Shown piece by piece: positions 44,895 to 56,058 of a stretch of DNA of 64,000 nucleotides (positions are counted from its first letter, which is position 1; each line of letters starts with the position of its first letter). The notes beneath the pieces are model-generated. The model did not search any database. It was given only the letters and a program-made list of their open reading frames with translations, and was not told where the DNA came from. The stretch is taken from contig CM053141.1 of assembly GCA_028571685.1 (NCBI GenBank), positions 137,420,833 through 137,484,832 of the forward strand. Direction: 5' to 3'. Position numbers and translations under genes: made by a program. This stretch comes from Heterohyrax brucei. Taxonomy: Eukaryota; Chordata; Mammalia; Hyracoidea; Procaviidae.

Positions 44895-45066
44895 CTATAG
44901 AAAAACAAACCCACTGCCATCGAGTTAGTGTCCAACTCATAACGAACCTACAGGTCAGAGAAGAACTGCCTCACAGAGTTTCCAAAGAGCACCTGACAGA
45001 TTTGAACTGCTGACCTTTTGGTTAGCAGACGCAGCACTTAACCCCCTTAAGCCACCAGGATTTCCT
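44895..45066 (-). mobile_element. AfroSINE
   Basis: Minus strand, full length: cactgccatcgagttagtgt, gaactgctgaccttttggtt, cccccttaagccaccaggat. Confidence 0.91.
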
Positions 45067-45125
45067 GGGACGTCTATAAGATACGTTATACACGGGATAA
45101 ATACACCCCATGTATGTTGAAGATA

Positions 45126-45336
45126 ATGAACCCTGATGGTGCAGTGGTTAAAAGCTCAGTTGCTAACCAAGAGTTTGGTGGTTCCAACCCACCAGCCACT
45201 CTGTGGGTAAAAGATTTGGCAGTCTGCTTTGATAAAGATTACAGCCTTAGAAACTTTATGGGGCAGTTCTGCCCTGTCCTAGTGAGTCACTACGAGGCAG
45301 AAGCAATTCAGTGGCTATAGGCTTGGTTTCGGTTTT
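45126..45336 (+). mobile_element. AfroSINE, long variant (second subtype)
   Basis: aaccctgatggtgcagtggt, ccaacccaccagccactctg, then the subtype insert aaagatttggcagtctgctt and aaagattacagccttagaaa, then ggggcagttctgccctgtcc. The insert differs from the long-middle variant at 13518. Confidence 0.87.
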
Positions 45337-46204
45337 ATGTCGAATGCAGATAAAAACCATTTAACAAAAAAGAGTTAATATAGACAGAAAAGGATGCAAG
45401 GACCAAATAAATCTCAAATATTCATAAAACATGGACTATATTACTCCAAATTATCAGTAATGCCATTCTTACTATGATACATATCACCCATCAGTGATGC
45501 CCATGTTGATCCCATGTGGTATTTTCCAGATACATACAATCTGTGGCTACTCAGTAAGTCATCAGTGGTCTACAGCTGTAGGCCAGGCCCACTTTCCCCA
45601 CCAGAACAAGAACATGATGGATCCAGATACGTCTATGTGCTGAGCATTCTTTTAATCTTCAGCTCTCATTCCTGTAACCACACTCCCAGTGGAGCAGGCG
45701 CATGAAGCAAGGAAGACAGAGACGGGTGCGTGTAACTCGTCAAGTGCTCTTCTCACCCCGGTTGTATACTTCTATCACAAGTGTGTAACCCTACACCAGC
45801 GTTTTCCTCGATGAAATAAACCAATGTGATGGGAAGATTTTAGTTTGGTCTGTGACTCTCCTGTTCCACAGCTTCTGTTAAGGCTTCTGTGGAGGCCTCT
45901 ACTACATCAGGTCATGCCCCACAGTGGCCAAAGGGTTCAGGTGGCCCACATGTCTCAGGAAATTAACAGACTCAAAGACTGTAGTTAGAATGTGAGTGGC
46001 AGCTGCTGACTGAATTTAAACAGAATGGTGGAATTTGCTTTATGCCCCGGGTACCTAATAATACAATACATTCACAGCGAAGTCTGGAAGGAAAAAAATC
46101 ACAGTTGAATGACTAAGCACATGATATCAGCTTTAAAAGAGAGTTTCAGAATTTCCTAGTGCTTGAATGATCTTAAGTGATTCTTAAGCTAACACCAACA
46201 GAAA
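45337..46204. other. Unassigned sequence
   Basis: No gene recognised. The 63-codon frame at 45514-45705 lacks a motif. The composition is more GC-balanced than the flanks. Confidence 0.4.
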
Positions 46205-46243
46205 CACACACACCCACACACACACACATTCTCACACACACAG
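46205..46243. repeat. Imperfect (CA)n microsatellite
   Basis: CA-rich run with interruptions: acacacacacccacacacac and continuing acac...ttctcacacacac. Confidence 0.9.
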
Positions 46244-46299
46244 GGGAGCATAAAGAAAACACTTGTGAGTGACAACATCAACACAAATGTTTTCTTTAT

Positions 46300-46455
46300 G
46301 CAACAACAACTACTGGACAAAGCACTGAATTTGAAAGCTGGAACCATTAGGCCTGTGCCTTACTGAGACATCAAATCACTAGCTTAACCTGTCTGTGCTT
46401 CTGATTCTGTTTCTTCTGCACAGAATTGTGGTAAAGATTATTAAACTTTTAAGCC
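46300..46455 (+). mobile_element. MIR SINE remnant
   Basis: actggacaaagcactgaatt, aatcactagcttaacctgtc, ttctgattctgtttcttct, aattgtggtaaagattatta match a MIR of the 'cctctgtttcctcatctg' side. Diverged. Confidence 0.6.
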
Positions 46456-46507
46456 TCTCATATTAGAATGACTTAAAAATTCAAAACATGAAGCTATTTT
46501 ACATTTT

Positions 46508-46534
46508 CAATATAGCCAAGTGCCGTCGAGTAGA
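46508..46534 (-). mobile_element. AfroSINE tail micro-insertion
   Basis: The 27 bases include agccaagtgccgtcgagtag, the SINE/RTE tail end. tacatttt lies on both sides (46500-46507, 46535-46542), consistent with a short target duplication. Confidence 0.6.
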
Positions 46535-47229
46535 TACATTTTTATTCTAGTATGAAGTGTTAGTTTAAAATATTCAGTGACCTAGATGTTAGAGGAAGGC
46601 CAGCTGACTGCTGATTAAGAAACTGTTAGTCTGTCCCAGTAGAATTTAGTAAATCACCTATTTTCTACCCTGATTGTATATCAGAAGTAGAAAGACTTTG
46701 CATACGGATCCACAAATCCATCATTAAAAAAGTTTTTTTTAAAAAAAACTAAACTAGGTAGGGATGAAATTGGGCCTATTAATAAAGTCTTGTTATCTTG
46801 AGTCTTCAAAATGGTGTAGAATTTGACCTTTGACAGTAGTATCAGTAAATCTAAATAGTATCAATAAATCTAAATGGAAACAACCAGTTTGGAGAGATTT
46901 TACATAAAATTCAAAAACCGTAGGTACATGAAGAAATCAAATAAGCCTAATTAAGGATAAGACCAAGTTAAATTGTTACTGCCTATTTATCAGCCCTACT
47001 TATTAGTGCACAGAACAGCTAAAATTCCATTAAATGTTGCCAGATGAAGTTTCTTGAGACAACCTGCCAAAATGACTCAATAAAAATGTTTAATGCTTAT
47101 GGATTGGCAAGAATGGAATAGCAAACAAAACAATAAACTTTCTGGAAGTCAGAAGCTTGAGTACTTCACTAAAGAATGATAATTTCATGTATATCACTGA
47201 ATTTTTTTGACCAGCATTTGCCTAACCTC
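46535..47229. other. Unassigned AT-rich sequence
   Basis: No gene or element recognised. A T-run then an A-run near 46733-46748 (gttttttttaaaaaaaac) is self-complementary. Confidence 0.4.
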
Positions 47230-47442
47230 ACTGAAGTGATAAAGAAACCAAAAATTCTCACAACTGAACCAATAAGAAACATCATGATAGATGGAGAAAA
47301 GACTGAAATAGTACAGGATTTTATTTTGCTTGGATCCACACTCAATGCCTACGCAAGCAACAGTCCAGAAATCAAATGATATTGCATTGAACAAAGTTGT
47401 TGCAAAATACCTCGTTGCAGGGTTAAAAAGCGAAGATGCGGA
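47230..47442 (+). mobile_element. RTE-type LINE, internal fragment
   Basis: The frame at 47176-47379 encodes the segment after the RTE reverse transcriptase (KKPKILTTEPIRNIMIDGEK, then DFILLGSTLNAYASNSPEIK); the similarity continues to about 47442. There is no RTE 3' tail, so this is an internal scrap rather than a simple 5'-truncated insertion. Confidence 0.8.
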
Positions 47443-47989
47443 AGCAGAGGCAACACCGCACACTATAAACAGAAGCACCATGCCATCCCTCCATAGCAAA
47501 GATCCCAAAACTAAGTAAAACAGAGACAAATGCCAACCCTGGAACCCTAAGCATCAAACAAAGGGATAAAGAACTCAACTAGGCACTGAATGGAGTACGA
47601 AACTCACAGACAGTGAAGACGGATGCTGAGTTGAGGTCCTGTATCAGCTTATGTGGCACTGATTTGCCATCTCAGACCCTTCAGTCACAAAAAATGGGGG
47701 AAAGGGAGTACAGGAAAGCAGCTTCACAGAACCCCTAGTAGGTGACAGAAAATCTGGTAATCAGCAATACAGACCTTTCCACCCTCCATCCTTCTTTCCC
47801 TTGCTTGGCCTCCACTGCTTTCCAGTGGGCTACAGTCACTGGTCTGGGGAGACACTGATTCCTTGCTGCTTGGATTCATCCCAGACACACTGGCCGGCTC
47901 TGTCAGTGCCATTTGTTTTGTGGTTGCTGTTGCTTTTTCTAAAGCATCTCTAGATTTCTTCTCTCTGTCTCATCTTCTTCTTGTCCTTT

Positions 47990-49255
47990 CTCTTGGGCAC
48001 CTGGCTTTGTGTGCCATCTTCTCTGCTTCTTGACAGACTGTGTAGTACCACTTGGCTAAAAAGACATTTTCCAGGTCCACGCTGCCACACCAGGGGGCTC
48101 CCTGGAAGCAAGTGTTCATCTGTTTTTCTTGGCTTCTTAACTCTCTTTACCTTCCATCTTTTCTTTTCCCCGGAATATCTGGCACCTTGGGTCATCTCTG
48201 CTCCTAGACAGGCTGTGCACCCCTCAACTGTGGAGCCACTTCCCCAATCTGGGCTGCCAAGCCAATGGACTCTGGGGCTTTGTTCCTTCTTCTTTTTGGT
48301 TTCTTGTCTTTCTCTACCATCTTTCTTTTCTCCAGCACACTGGCACTGTATACCATCTCTGCTCCTTCTAGATGGGCTGTGTGGCACTGCTCAGCTTGTG
48401 AGCCCTCTCCCCAGCCCAAGCCATCAAGACAAAAGCCTTTCTTGGAGCATTCATCTTCTTTATTTTTTATTTTTTTTTTTCCTTTTCAATGTTTCTTGTT
48501 TCTCTCTACTTCCCTTCCTGTCCTTTCTCCTGGACATCTGGCACCATGTGCCATCTTTGCTCCTTCTTAGTGGGCTATGTAACACCATTAGGCTAGGACA
48601 TCCTTTCCCCAGTTCATGTCATCACACCAATAGGTCCTCTTGGGGCTTTTTCTCCACCCCCCCTTTTTTTCTCACTTTCCTAACACTCCGCCATCCTTCC
48701 TTTCTTTTCTCCTGAACTGGTGCAGTGTGCCATCTTACTCTTCCTAGATGAGCTGTATAGCTTTTCTGCTCAGCTGGGGAGTCCTTCTCTGGTCCATATT
48801 ACCTATTTAGAGGGCTCAGTACATTTTTGCTTTTAATATTTTTTCTTTTCTTTTCTTTTCTTGGTTTCTTGTCTCTTTCTACCTTCTTTGCTCTTCTCCT
48901 AAATACTGGCAGCTTGTGCCATCTCTATTTCATCTTGATAGGATGTGTAGTGCTGCTTGCTTGGTTGTGGACCTACTTCTGGTGGACTCCATTGAGGAAT
49001 TTTTTCTTTATTTCTGAGTTTCTTGTCTCTCCCTACTTCTCTTCTTTTGGTACCTCCCAAACATCTGTCTTTTTGTTTCTTTTTTCCTTTTTCTTTCTTG
49101 TTTCTCTCTACCTTCTTTCTTTTTCTTTTTCCTGACAACAAGGCCATGTGCATTTCACTTTCTCTTTTTTTAAACTATTTTCTTATCTCCCTCTTCCTTC
49201 CTATCCTTTCTCCTGACAGGTTAACTACATATGGAGTATCTGTCCCTTCTTGACA
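47990..49255 (+). repeat. Pyrimidine-rich tandem units in the LINE-1 5' UTR
   Basis: A diverged unit recurs, each marked by gccatct..ctcct(t/a)..ag followed by a ggctgtgt-like block and a long C/T tract. Anchors are at 48011, 48191, 48351, 48549, 48728 and 48917, with a weaker one near 49236; spacings are about 180, 160, 198, 179, 189 and 319 bases. C/T richness removes stop codons and yields chance frames, including one of 244 codons at 47981-48715. Repeated promoter units are known in rodent LINE-1s; a promoter role here is inference. Confidence 0.72.
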
Positions 49256-49701
49256 GGCTGGGCCACATTACCTGACCAGAAAACCACTGGCACACGGCTT
49301 CCCCAGGTCTGCACCACTCCAACAGCATGATCCCTCAGAAACTTGTCTCTGTTTGTTTGTCTTTGTTTCTCTCTTGTCCGTTTCTTTTCTACACACACCT
49401 GGCTCCAAAGAGAACATCCTCCTGCCTGTCTGTACCATTTGCTGAGCTCTGCACCCCAAAATGGCACAGATATGGTTTACTGGACTCTGCTCTGCATTGT
49501 CACCCAGCCCTACCTTGTCACCCCAAGTACACACTGCAAATGGCTGGCGACAGCCCTTCTCCTTCAACTCAACCTGCACTGCTGCACCACAGCTGAATCT
49601 GGCCACTGGACAAGGTTGTGGGAAGTTTCATGCCCACAGATGAGCAAACAACAAAAAATACACAGCCCACTTGCTCAGACATAATCAAGTAAAACCAAAA
49701 A

Positions 49702-50492
49702 GTGCATAAGACAAGCAAATCAACACTCAGTAAATGTGAACGTCTCAAAGACAACAGACAATGTAAAAAATACATAAAAAATGACAAGACGGTTCCAGTA
49801 GGCACCCAAAATAAAATACCAGAAGACTTTCCACTAGAAGAAAAGGCACTGGAACAACCTGATAGGGAATTCAAACTTCTAGTATTCAGGGCTATCCAAT
49901 AAATGAAGGAAAAAGCGGACAAAAATGAGGAAAAAAATAGACAAAAATCACAGAAAATTCCCAGAAAGTCAAGGAAAAGAGAAAAACCAATGGAAGAAAT
50001 CAGAAAATAATATGTGAAAAAATGTCAAAATAAACTTACATAGATATAATACAAAACAACTAGAAATCCAAAATATAAACAAGATTTCAGAAATGGGCAG
50101 TGTCATAAAAAGTTTAAGGAGGAGGTTTGAAACAATGAAAGACAAGATCAGCAAAACTGAAGACAAATCCTGGATACCACTTTAAGAAAAAAATCAGGAA
50201 AAGGGATGCAGAAAAATGAAGATACCTTGAGAATTAAAAGTTACACAAGAGGCGGGGGAGGGGGGTGACACAAAACTCTAACTACTTTGAAGAAACAACG
50301 CAGGCAAGAAGACAATCGGATGACACATATAAAACTTTGAAAGAAAAAAATTGCCAACCAAGAATAACATATTCTGCAAAACTCTCATTCAAATATGATT
50401 GTGAAAATACAACATGTTTACATAAACAAAAATCAAGGAAATATGTGAAAACCAAACTACACTTACAAGAATTACTAAAGGGAGTCCTTTGA
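49702..50492 (+). pseudogene. LINE-1 ORF1 remnant
   Basis: The open frame 49702-49902 is the N-terminal part (FPLEEKALEQPDREFKLLVF, matching FPDEETFMKASGSEYKLIIY of the 26-kb ORF1). A stop-rich coiled-coil region follows. The frame 50265-50492 is the C-terminal domain (KTLKEKNCQPRITYSAKLSF, HLQELLKGVL). The central RRM is largely lost and a G-run (gcgggggaggggggtgac) lies at about 50251-50268. It would have been the RNA-coating ORF1 protein; it is clearly dead. Confidence 0.83.
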
Positions 50493-50517
50493 TTAGAGAA
50501 CTAACAACATTAGACAA

Positions 50518-51046
50518 TGTCATGGATTGTCCCCCCCAAAAATGTTAGCAATTTGGCTGGGCCATGATTCCCAGTAATGTGTGATTGTCCACCATTTGGG
50601 ATTTTCCAATGCTGTAAATCCTAATCTCTACCTGTGGTGAATAGATAGAATTATGTTAAAAGAGAATTAGGGTAGGACCGTCACACCCTTACTAAGGGAG
50701 TTTCCCTGGAGTATGGCTTGCACCACATTTTATCTTTTTATCCTACAAGAAACAAAAGGGAAGCAAGCAGAGAGTTGGGACTTCATACCATCAAGAAAGT
50801 AGCACTGGGAGTAGAGCATGTCCTTCCTACCTTAGGCTCCTGCACCAAGACACTCTCAGACCAAAGAAAAACTGATACAACACAAGGACTTTACTCCAGA
50901 GCTGACAAAGAGGGAAAGCCTTCTCCTAGAGCAGACACCTTGAATTCAGACTTGTAGCCTACTGGACTGTGTAAGAATAACCTTTTTTTTGTTAAAGACG
51001 TCCACTTACATTATCTCTGTTAAAGCCACAGTAGAGGACTAAAACA
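50518..51046 (+). mobile_element. Solo LTR, ERVL-MaLR (MLT1-like), inside LINE-1
   Basis: Starts tgtcatggattgtccccccc and ends gaggactaaaaca. The flanking pentamer gacaa is exact on both sides (50513-50517, 51047-51051). LINE-1 inter-ORF text resumes at cagcctcaatctaggatac, matching 54283 in the neighbouring LINE-1. No internal retroviral sequence remains. Confidence 0.9.
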
Positions 51047-51486
51047 GACAACAGCCTCAATCTAGGATACAAAACCACATCAGCCAGATACCAATGTAGG
51101 TAATGAATCCTCGAGAATGCAACAAAATTAAAAGATATACAACAGGGAATGAGAGAGGTTAATCTATAAATGACAATGATGTCAGAACAATAAAAGAGGA
51201 AACAAACAATGTAGGTCTAGAACTTTGAAACAGAGAGATAATTTATGCAATGCCAAGTAATAAAAGACTGTTCAAACCTAGGACAATAGGGTAAATTTCA
51301 AGGTAAGTATAAAAAAGTAAACAAACCTACTCATCAAAATAAATAAAAGCAAAAAATCTTAGTAAATACAAAATATACAAAATCAAAAGAAATGAAAAAA
51401 ATCTACAGAAGACTTTGAAATAAAATCCACCATAAAAGTCAAATAAGAACATTGTATAATGATTAAAAAGACAATCCATTATAAGA

Positions 51487-53006
51487 CATGATCATAACAA
51501 GTATCTATGCACCCAATGACAGGGCTCCAATATACGTAAAACAAACTAACAGCACTGAAAATAGCAACTGACAGTTCCACAACATTGGATAACTTCAAAA
51601 CACCATTCTCAGTAAAAGACAGAACATCTGGAAAGAAATTCAAGAAAGATATAGAACATTTAAGGCCCCAATCAGCCAATCTGACCTAACAGACATATAT
51701 AGAACATTCCACCCAACAAATACAAAGTACACATTCTTTCCCAGTGTACATGGAATGTTCTCCAGAATTAACCACATGTATACCACAAAGCAATGCTCAA
51801 CAAAATCAAAACACTAAGATAATACAAAGTATCTTCTCTGATGGCAATGTCATCAAAGTAGAATTAGTAAGAACAAAGGAAAACAATCAAATACACAGAA
51901 ACTGAATAACATCCTGCTTAAAAACCACTGGCTAATAGATGGAATCTAAAAATTCCTAGAATCAAATGAGAATGAAAGCACATCATACCAAAATCTTTGG
52001 GACCCAGCACAGACAGTGCTCAGAGATCAATTTATAGCAACAGATGTACACATCAAAAAAAGAAAAAGAAAAGACAAAAGCAAAACATTAGCTACACAAT
52101 TCTAACAAATAGAAAGAGAACAACAAATGAATCCCACAGTCACCAGAAGAAATGAAATAATAAAGACTAAAGCAGAAACAAACCAAATAAAAAATACAAA
52201 AATGAGCAAAACAAAAGTTGGTTCTTTGAAGGGATTCAACAAAATTGACAAACCACTGGCCACACTGGCAAAAGAAAAACAGGAGTGCAAATAACCAAAA
52301 TAAGAAATTAAATGGAGGACATTACAGACCTGAATGAAATAATAAGGTCCCTAGCAGAATACTATAAAAGTTACCCTCTGACAAATTTAAAACTTAGAAG
52401 AAACAAATTTCTAGAAATGAAGTTAAAATTTTGAACAGAATCACAAGAGACCAAAAGGATAATTTAAAAACTCCCAGTCAAAGAAAAAGCCCTGGCCCAG
52501 ATGGTTTCACTGAAGAATTCTATCAAATATTCAAAGAGTTTATACCAGTACTAATCAAACTATTTCAGAACATAGGAAAGAAGGGATACTTCCTAATTTA
52601 TTCTATTCATGAAGTCAGCATAACCCTGATACCAAAACCAGGCAAAAATGACACCAAAAAAGAAATTCACAAAGCTGTATATCTCATGAATATATGCATA
52701 AAAATTCTCAACAAAATTTTACCTAATAGAATTTAGCATAATATTTAAAATAAAATACACCACTATCAAGTGAGATTCATAACAGGTATGCAAGGATGTT
52801 TCAGTGTTAGAAAACCAATCGACATAATACACACATAAAGAAAAATAATCACATAATCATCTCAATCAATGCAGAAAATACATCTGACAAAGTCCAATAC
52901 CCATTCCTGATAAAAACTCAATAAAATAGATACAGAAGAGAAATTTATCCATATAATAAAAGGTATCTACACTACCAACATCATTCTTAATGGTGAGAAG
53001 CTGAAA
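51487..53006 (+). pseudogene. LINE-1 ORF2 remnant (endonuclease and reverse transcriptase)
   Basis: Endonuclease text without its N-terminus starts near 51487 (acaagtatctatgcacccaa) and continues to the SDG/SDH region near 51836. The only long open piece, 52431-52736, is the start of the RT domain ([20 protein letters not shown], then [20 protein letters not shown]). RT text continues, with stops, to 53006; the YADD active-site region and everything after it are absent. Confidence 0.83.
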
Positions 53007-53580
53007 AACAACAATTAGAAATCCAAAAGATAAACAGCAAGATTTCAGAAACAGACAGTGTCATAGAAGGGCTGAGGAGCAGGTCTGAAACAATGGAAGA
53101 CAAGATCAACAAAACTGAAGACAAACACATGCATACAACTCTCAGGAAAAATCATAAAAAAATTGAAGAAACCCTGAAAATGATTTGGAATACAATTGAA
53201 AGCAAAATTTAGCAAGTGATCAGAATTCCAGAATAGGAGGAGAAAACAGAAAACACAGATAGGATATTTGAAGAACTGTTGACAGAAAACTTCCCTAAGG
53301 CTACAAAAGATGAAAAGCTGACCATCTGAAAAGTTCAACAAATCCCATATAGGATAGACTGTAAAATAAATAAAATCACTAAGGCATGCCATAATCATAC
53401 TCAATAAAACCAAAGACAAAGAAAAAATTCCAAGAATATCTCAAGAAAAACAAAAAGTCACAAACAGGATGTATGATAAGACTAAGTCTGATTATTCAGC
53501 ATAAATCCTGCAACCAAGAAGGCAATGGGAGGATACATACATAAAACCTTGGAAGAAAAAATTGTCAACCAAGAATAATA

Positions 53581-54127
53581 TGAGGTCCAATAATTAGGTC
53601 CATGAACTTAATTGTTCTAAGTATGATATACCTCATTGCTGAATATCACTACAGTCACCTTTAAAGTACTCCCCTTGGGCACAGACACCAGCATCCAATC
53701 CACCCTTCAAAGCAATTTTTGGAACTCTTTCTGGAATGGCCATTGTGCACAGCGGCAAGTGGCAAGTTTACAAACGTTATAGTTACCTGTGAGGGAATTT
53801 TTAGTCAATAAACAAATAACTGTATTGGAACACCAACCCTAGTCACCTGATCTGGCCCCAAGGGCTTTTGTCTTTACCTGAAGATAAAGGAAATACCGAA
53901 AGGAAGACATAGTGATGACATTCAGGACATCATAGGCAATACGACAGCAGCTCTGATAGCATTCCAGAAAAAGCGTTCCAAAACTGCTTTGAAGGGTGGA
54001 CTAGGTACTGGTATCAGTGCACAGCTTCACAAGGGTGTACTTCGAAGTTGACCACAGTGATACTCAGCAACGAGGTATGTAGCACATTTTCCTAGGATTA
54101 GTTTGAGAGCTTAATTGGCAGGCCTCG
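53581..54127 (+). mobile_element. Non-autonomous mariner derivative, copy 3
   Basis: Inserted in LINE-1 ORF1 at TA (53579-53580 and 54128-54129); removing it with one TA restores text equivalent to aagaataacatattctgcaa in the other LINE-1. Ends tgaggtccaataattaggtc and ttaattggcaggcctcg are inverted. The arms extend about 165-175 bp each. The interior keeps transposase C-terminal text (cacctgatctggccccaagg, aagataaaggaaataccga) without a frame. Confidence 0.87.
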
Positions 54128-54879
54128 TACATCCTACTAAACTCTCATTCAAATGTGATGGTGAAATTAGGGCCCTTCCAGGTAAGCAGAAATTAAGAGA
54201 ATATGTAAAAACCAAACAAAATTTACAAAATTATTAAAGGGACTCCTTTGGTCTAAAAACAAACAACAGCAAACACAGCCTGAATCTAGGACACAAGATT
54301 GTACCAGCCAAATACCAGTCTAGGAATGAACACTCAAGAACAAAGCACAACCAGAAGAATTACAACAGGGAACCAGAGAGGTTAACCTGTGAATAACAAA
54401 TTAACATCAGAAAAATTAACAGAGGGAATAAAAGGCTGTAGGCAGAGAACTTCCTAACAGCGGAAGGCAAGGCAACACCAAGTAATAACAGACTTGGATC
54501 AAACCTAGAAAGACAATGGTAAATTTCAAAGTAACTGCAAAGAAAGTCAACAAACCTACTCATCAAAATAAAGAAGGAAAACATAAAAAGTTCCAGTAAA
54601 AACAAAAGCTGCAAAAACAAAAGGAATGAAAAAGAAAACTACAAACCAAAGAAACTTAGCACAGGAGAGTAACATAATAAAGAAAATGTCAGTATCATTT
54701 AAAAAAAAAACACAACTGCCACATGACAGCAATCAACTCACACCTACCAATAATTACACTGAATATAAAGAGACAGAGAGTGACAGGATTGATTTAAAAA
54801 AAGAATGAAAAGAAAACCAAGATCCATCAATACGCTGTTTACACGAGACTCACCTTAAAAACAAAAACGCCTGTTGCTG

Positions 54880-56058
54880 ATACAATGACAGGTACAACGA
54901 CCAATGAAACAGAGTTGACAATCCAAATGTAGAGCTAGCCACCTATGATTACCTAATCTTTGACAAGGGCCCAAATTCCATCAGATGGGGAAAAGAGTCA
55001 TTTTAACAAGTGTTGCTGGCAAAACTGGATGTCATCTCATAACATGCAGGGAACTGGAGGGCATTATGCTGAGTGAAATAAGTTACTCACAAAAGGACAA
55101 AAGTCACATGAGACCACTGCTATAAAATCTCAAGGAAGGGTTTGCACATACAAAGAAACAATCTTTGATGGTTACCAGGGAGCAGAGGAATGGGGATGGA
55201 AAAATACTAATAGACAATAGGTAAGTGGTAACTCTGATGAAGGATAAGACAGTATTCACTACCGGAGAAGCCAGGAGAGCTTGTACAAGGCCATGTCACA
55301 GAAGCTCCCTGGGCACATACAAAGTCCCTGAGGGGCCAGATGCTGGGCTGAGGACTGTGGGGACCATGGTCTTGGGGAACATCCAGCTCAGTTGGCATAA
55401 CATAGTTGATAAAGAAAATGTCCCACACTCCACCTTAGTAACTAGTGTCTGTGGTCTTACAAGCCTGTGAAGGGCCACCTAGGATATTTCACTGTTCTTT
55501 ATCCCTTCAGGGACAACAGAATGAAGAAAACTAAAGAAAGAAAGGAAAAATTAGTCTAAAGGACTAATGGAGCACATCTACAACAGCCTCCATCGGCGTG
55601 AATCCAGTACAACTAGATGGTGCCCGGCTACTACCAGTGACTGCTTTGACAGGGATCACAACACACAGTGATAGACAGATCTGGAGAAAAATGTAGAACA
55701 AAATTCTAACTCAAAAAGAAAGGCCAGACCTGCTGGCCTGATAGAGACTAGACACACCCTGATCGCACAGCCCCCAGACACATCTTCAGCTCAGTAATGA
55801 AGTCACTCTCGAGGTTCACCCTTAACCAAAGACTGGATAGACTCATACAACAAAACAGGACTAAAGGGGCACACCAGCCCAAGAACAAGGACTAGCAGGC
55901 AGGAGGGGACAGGAAGACTGGTAATAGGGAACCAGAGATTGAGAAAGGACAATGTTGACTTGTGGGGTTGTTAACCAATATCATAAAACAATATGTATAC
56001 TGTTTGATGAGAAACTAGTTTTTCTGTAAATCTTCATATAAAGTATAATAAACACCTC
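54880..56058 (+). other. LINE-1 ORF2 end and 3' UTR
   Basis: 54880-55050 is the ORF2 C-terminal region (accaatgaaacagagttgac, caagggcccaaattccatca). The rest is the 3' UTR (catagttgataaagaaaatg, cagtacaactagatggtgcc, gttgttaaccaatatcataa). It shows what the degraded copy at 9070-10115 derives from. Frames at 55207-55478 on both strands lie inside it and are not genes. Confidence 0.8.

Larger units (their letters stand above)
47530..53006 (+). mobile_element. LINE-1 copy with long 5' UTR, broken ORFs and an inserted LTR
   Basis: Order: 5' UTR (about 47530-49650), ORF1 (49702-50492), inserted LTR (50518-51046), inter-ORF region, ORF2 endonuclease and RT (about 51487-53006). The text stops in the RT domain at ggtgagaagctgaaaaac and switches to ORF1 text of the next LINE-1. 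The 5' limit is uncertain. It is more degraded than the 26-kb LINE-1 and belongs to a different 5' UTR type. Confidence 0.8.
53007..56058 (+). mobile_element. LINE-1 copy, 5'-truncated with internal deletion, complete 3' UTR
   Basis: Starts in ORF1 coiled-coil text (ttagaaatccaaaagataaa, matching 50058), runs through ORF1 with mariner copy 3 inside (53581-54127), the inter-ORF region (54256-54715) and the first ~45 codons of ORF2 (from atgacagcaatcaactcaca, 54724). Near 54870 it jumps to the end of ORF2 (aatgacaggtacaacgacca) and then the 3' UTR, ending tcatataaagtataataaac with an AATAAA signal. The coding parts are broken in all frames. Confidence 0.82.

Noticed and set aside
47981-48715. 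244-codon plus-strand open frame, the longest in the window, with repeated VPSLLLL-type segments
   Set aside because: It lies in pyrimidine-rich tandem units of a LINE-1 5' UTR. The repeats in the peptide mirror the DNA units, C/T-rich DNA rarely makes stop codons, and overlapping long frames exist in other phases and on the minus strand.
48899-49153. Lysine-rich minus-strand frame resembling a nuclear basic protein
   Set aside because: It is the reverse of the C/T-rich LINE-1 5' UTR; the lysine and arginine richness is compositional.
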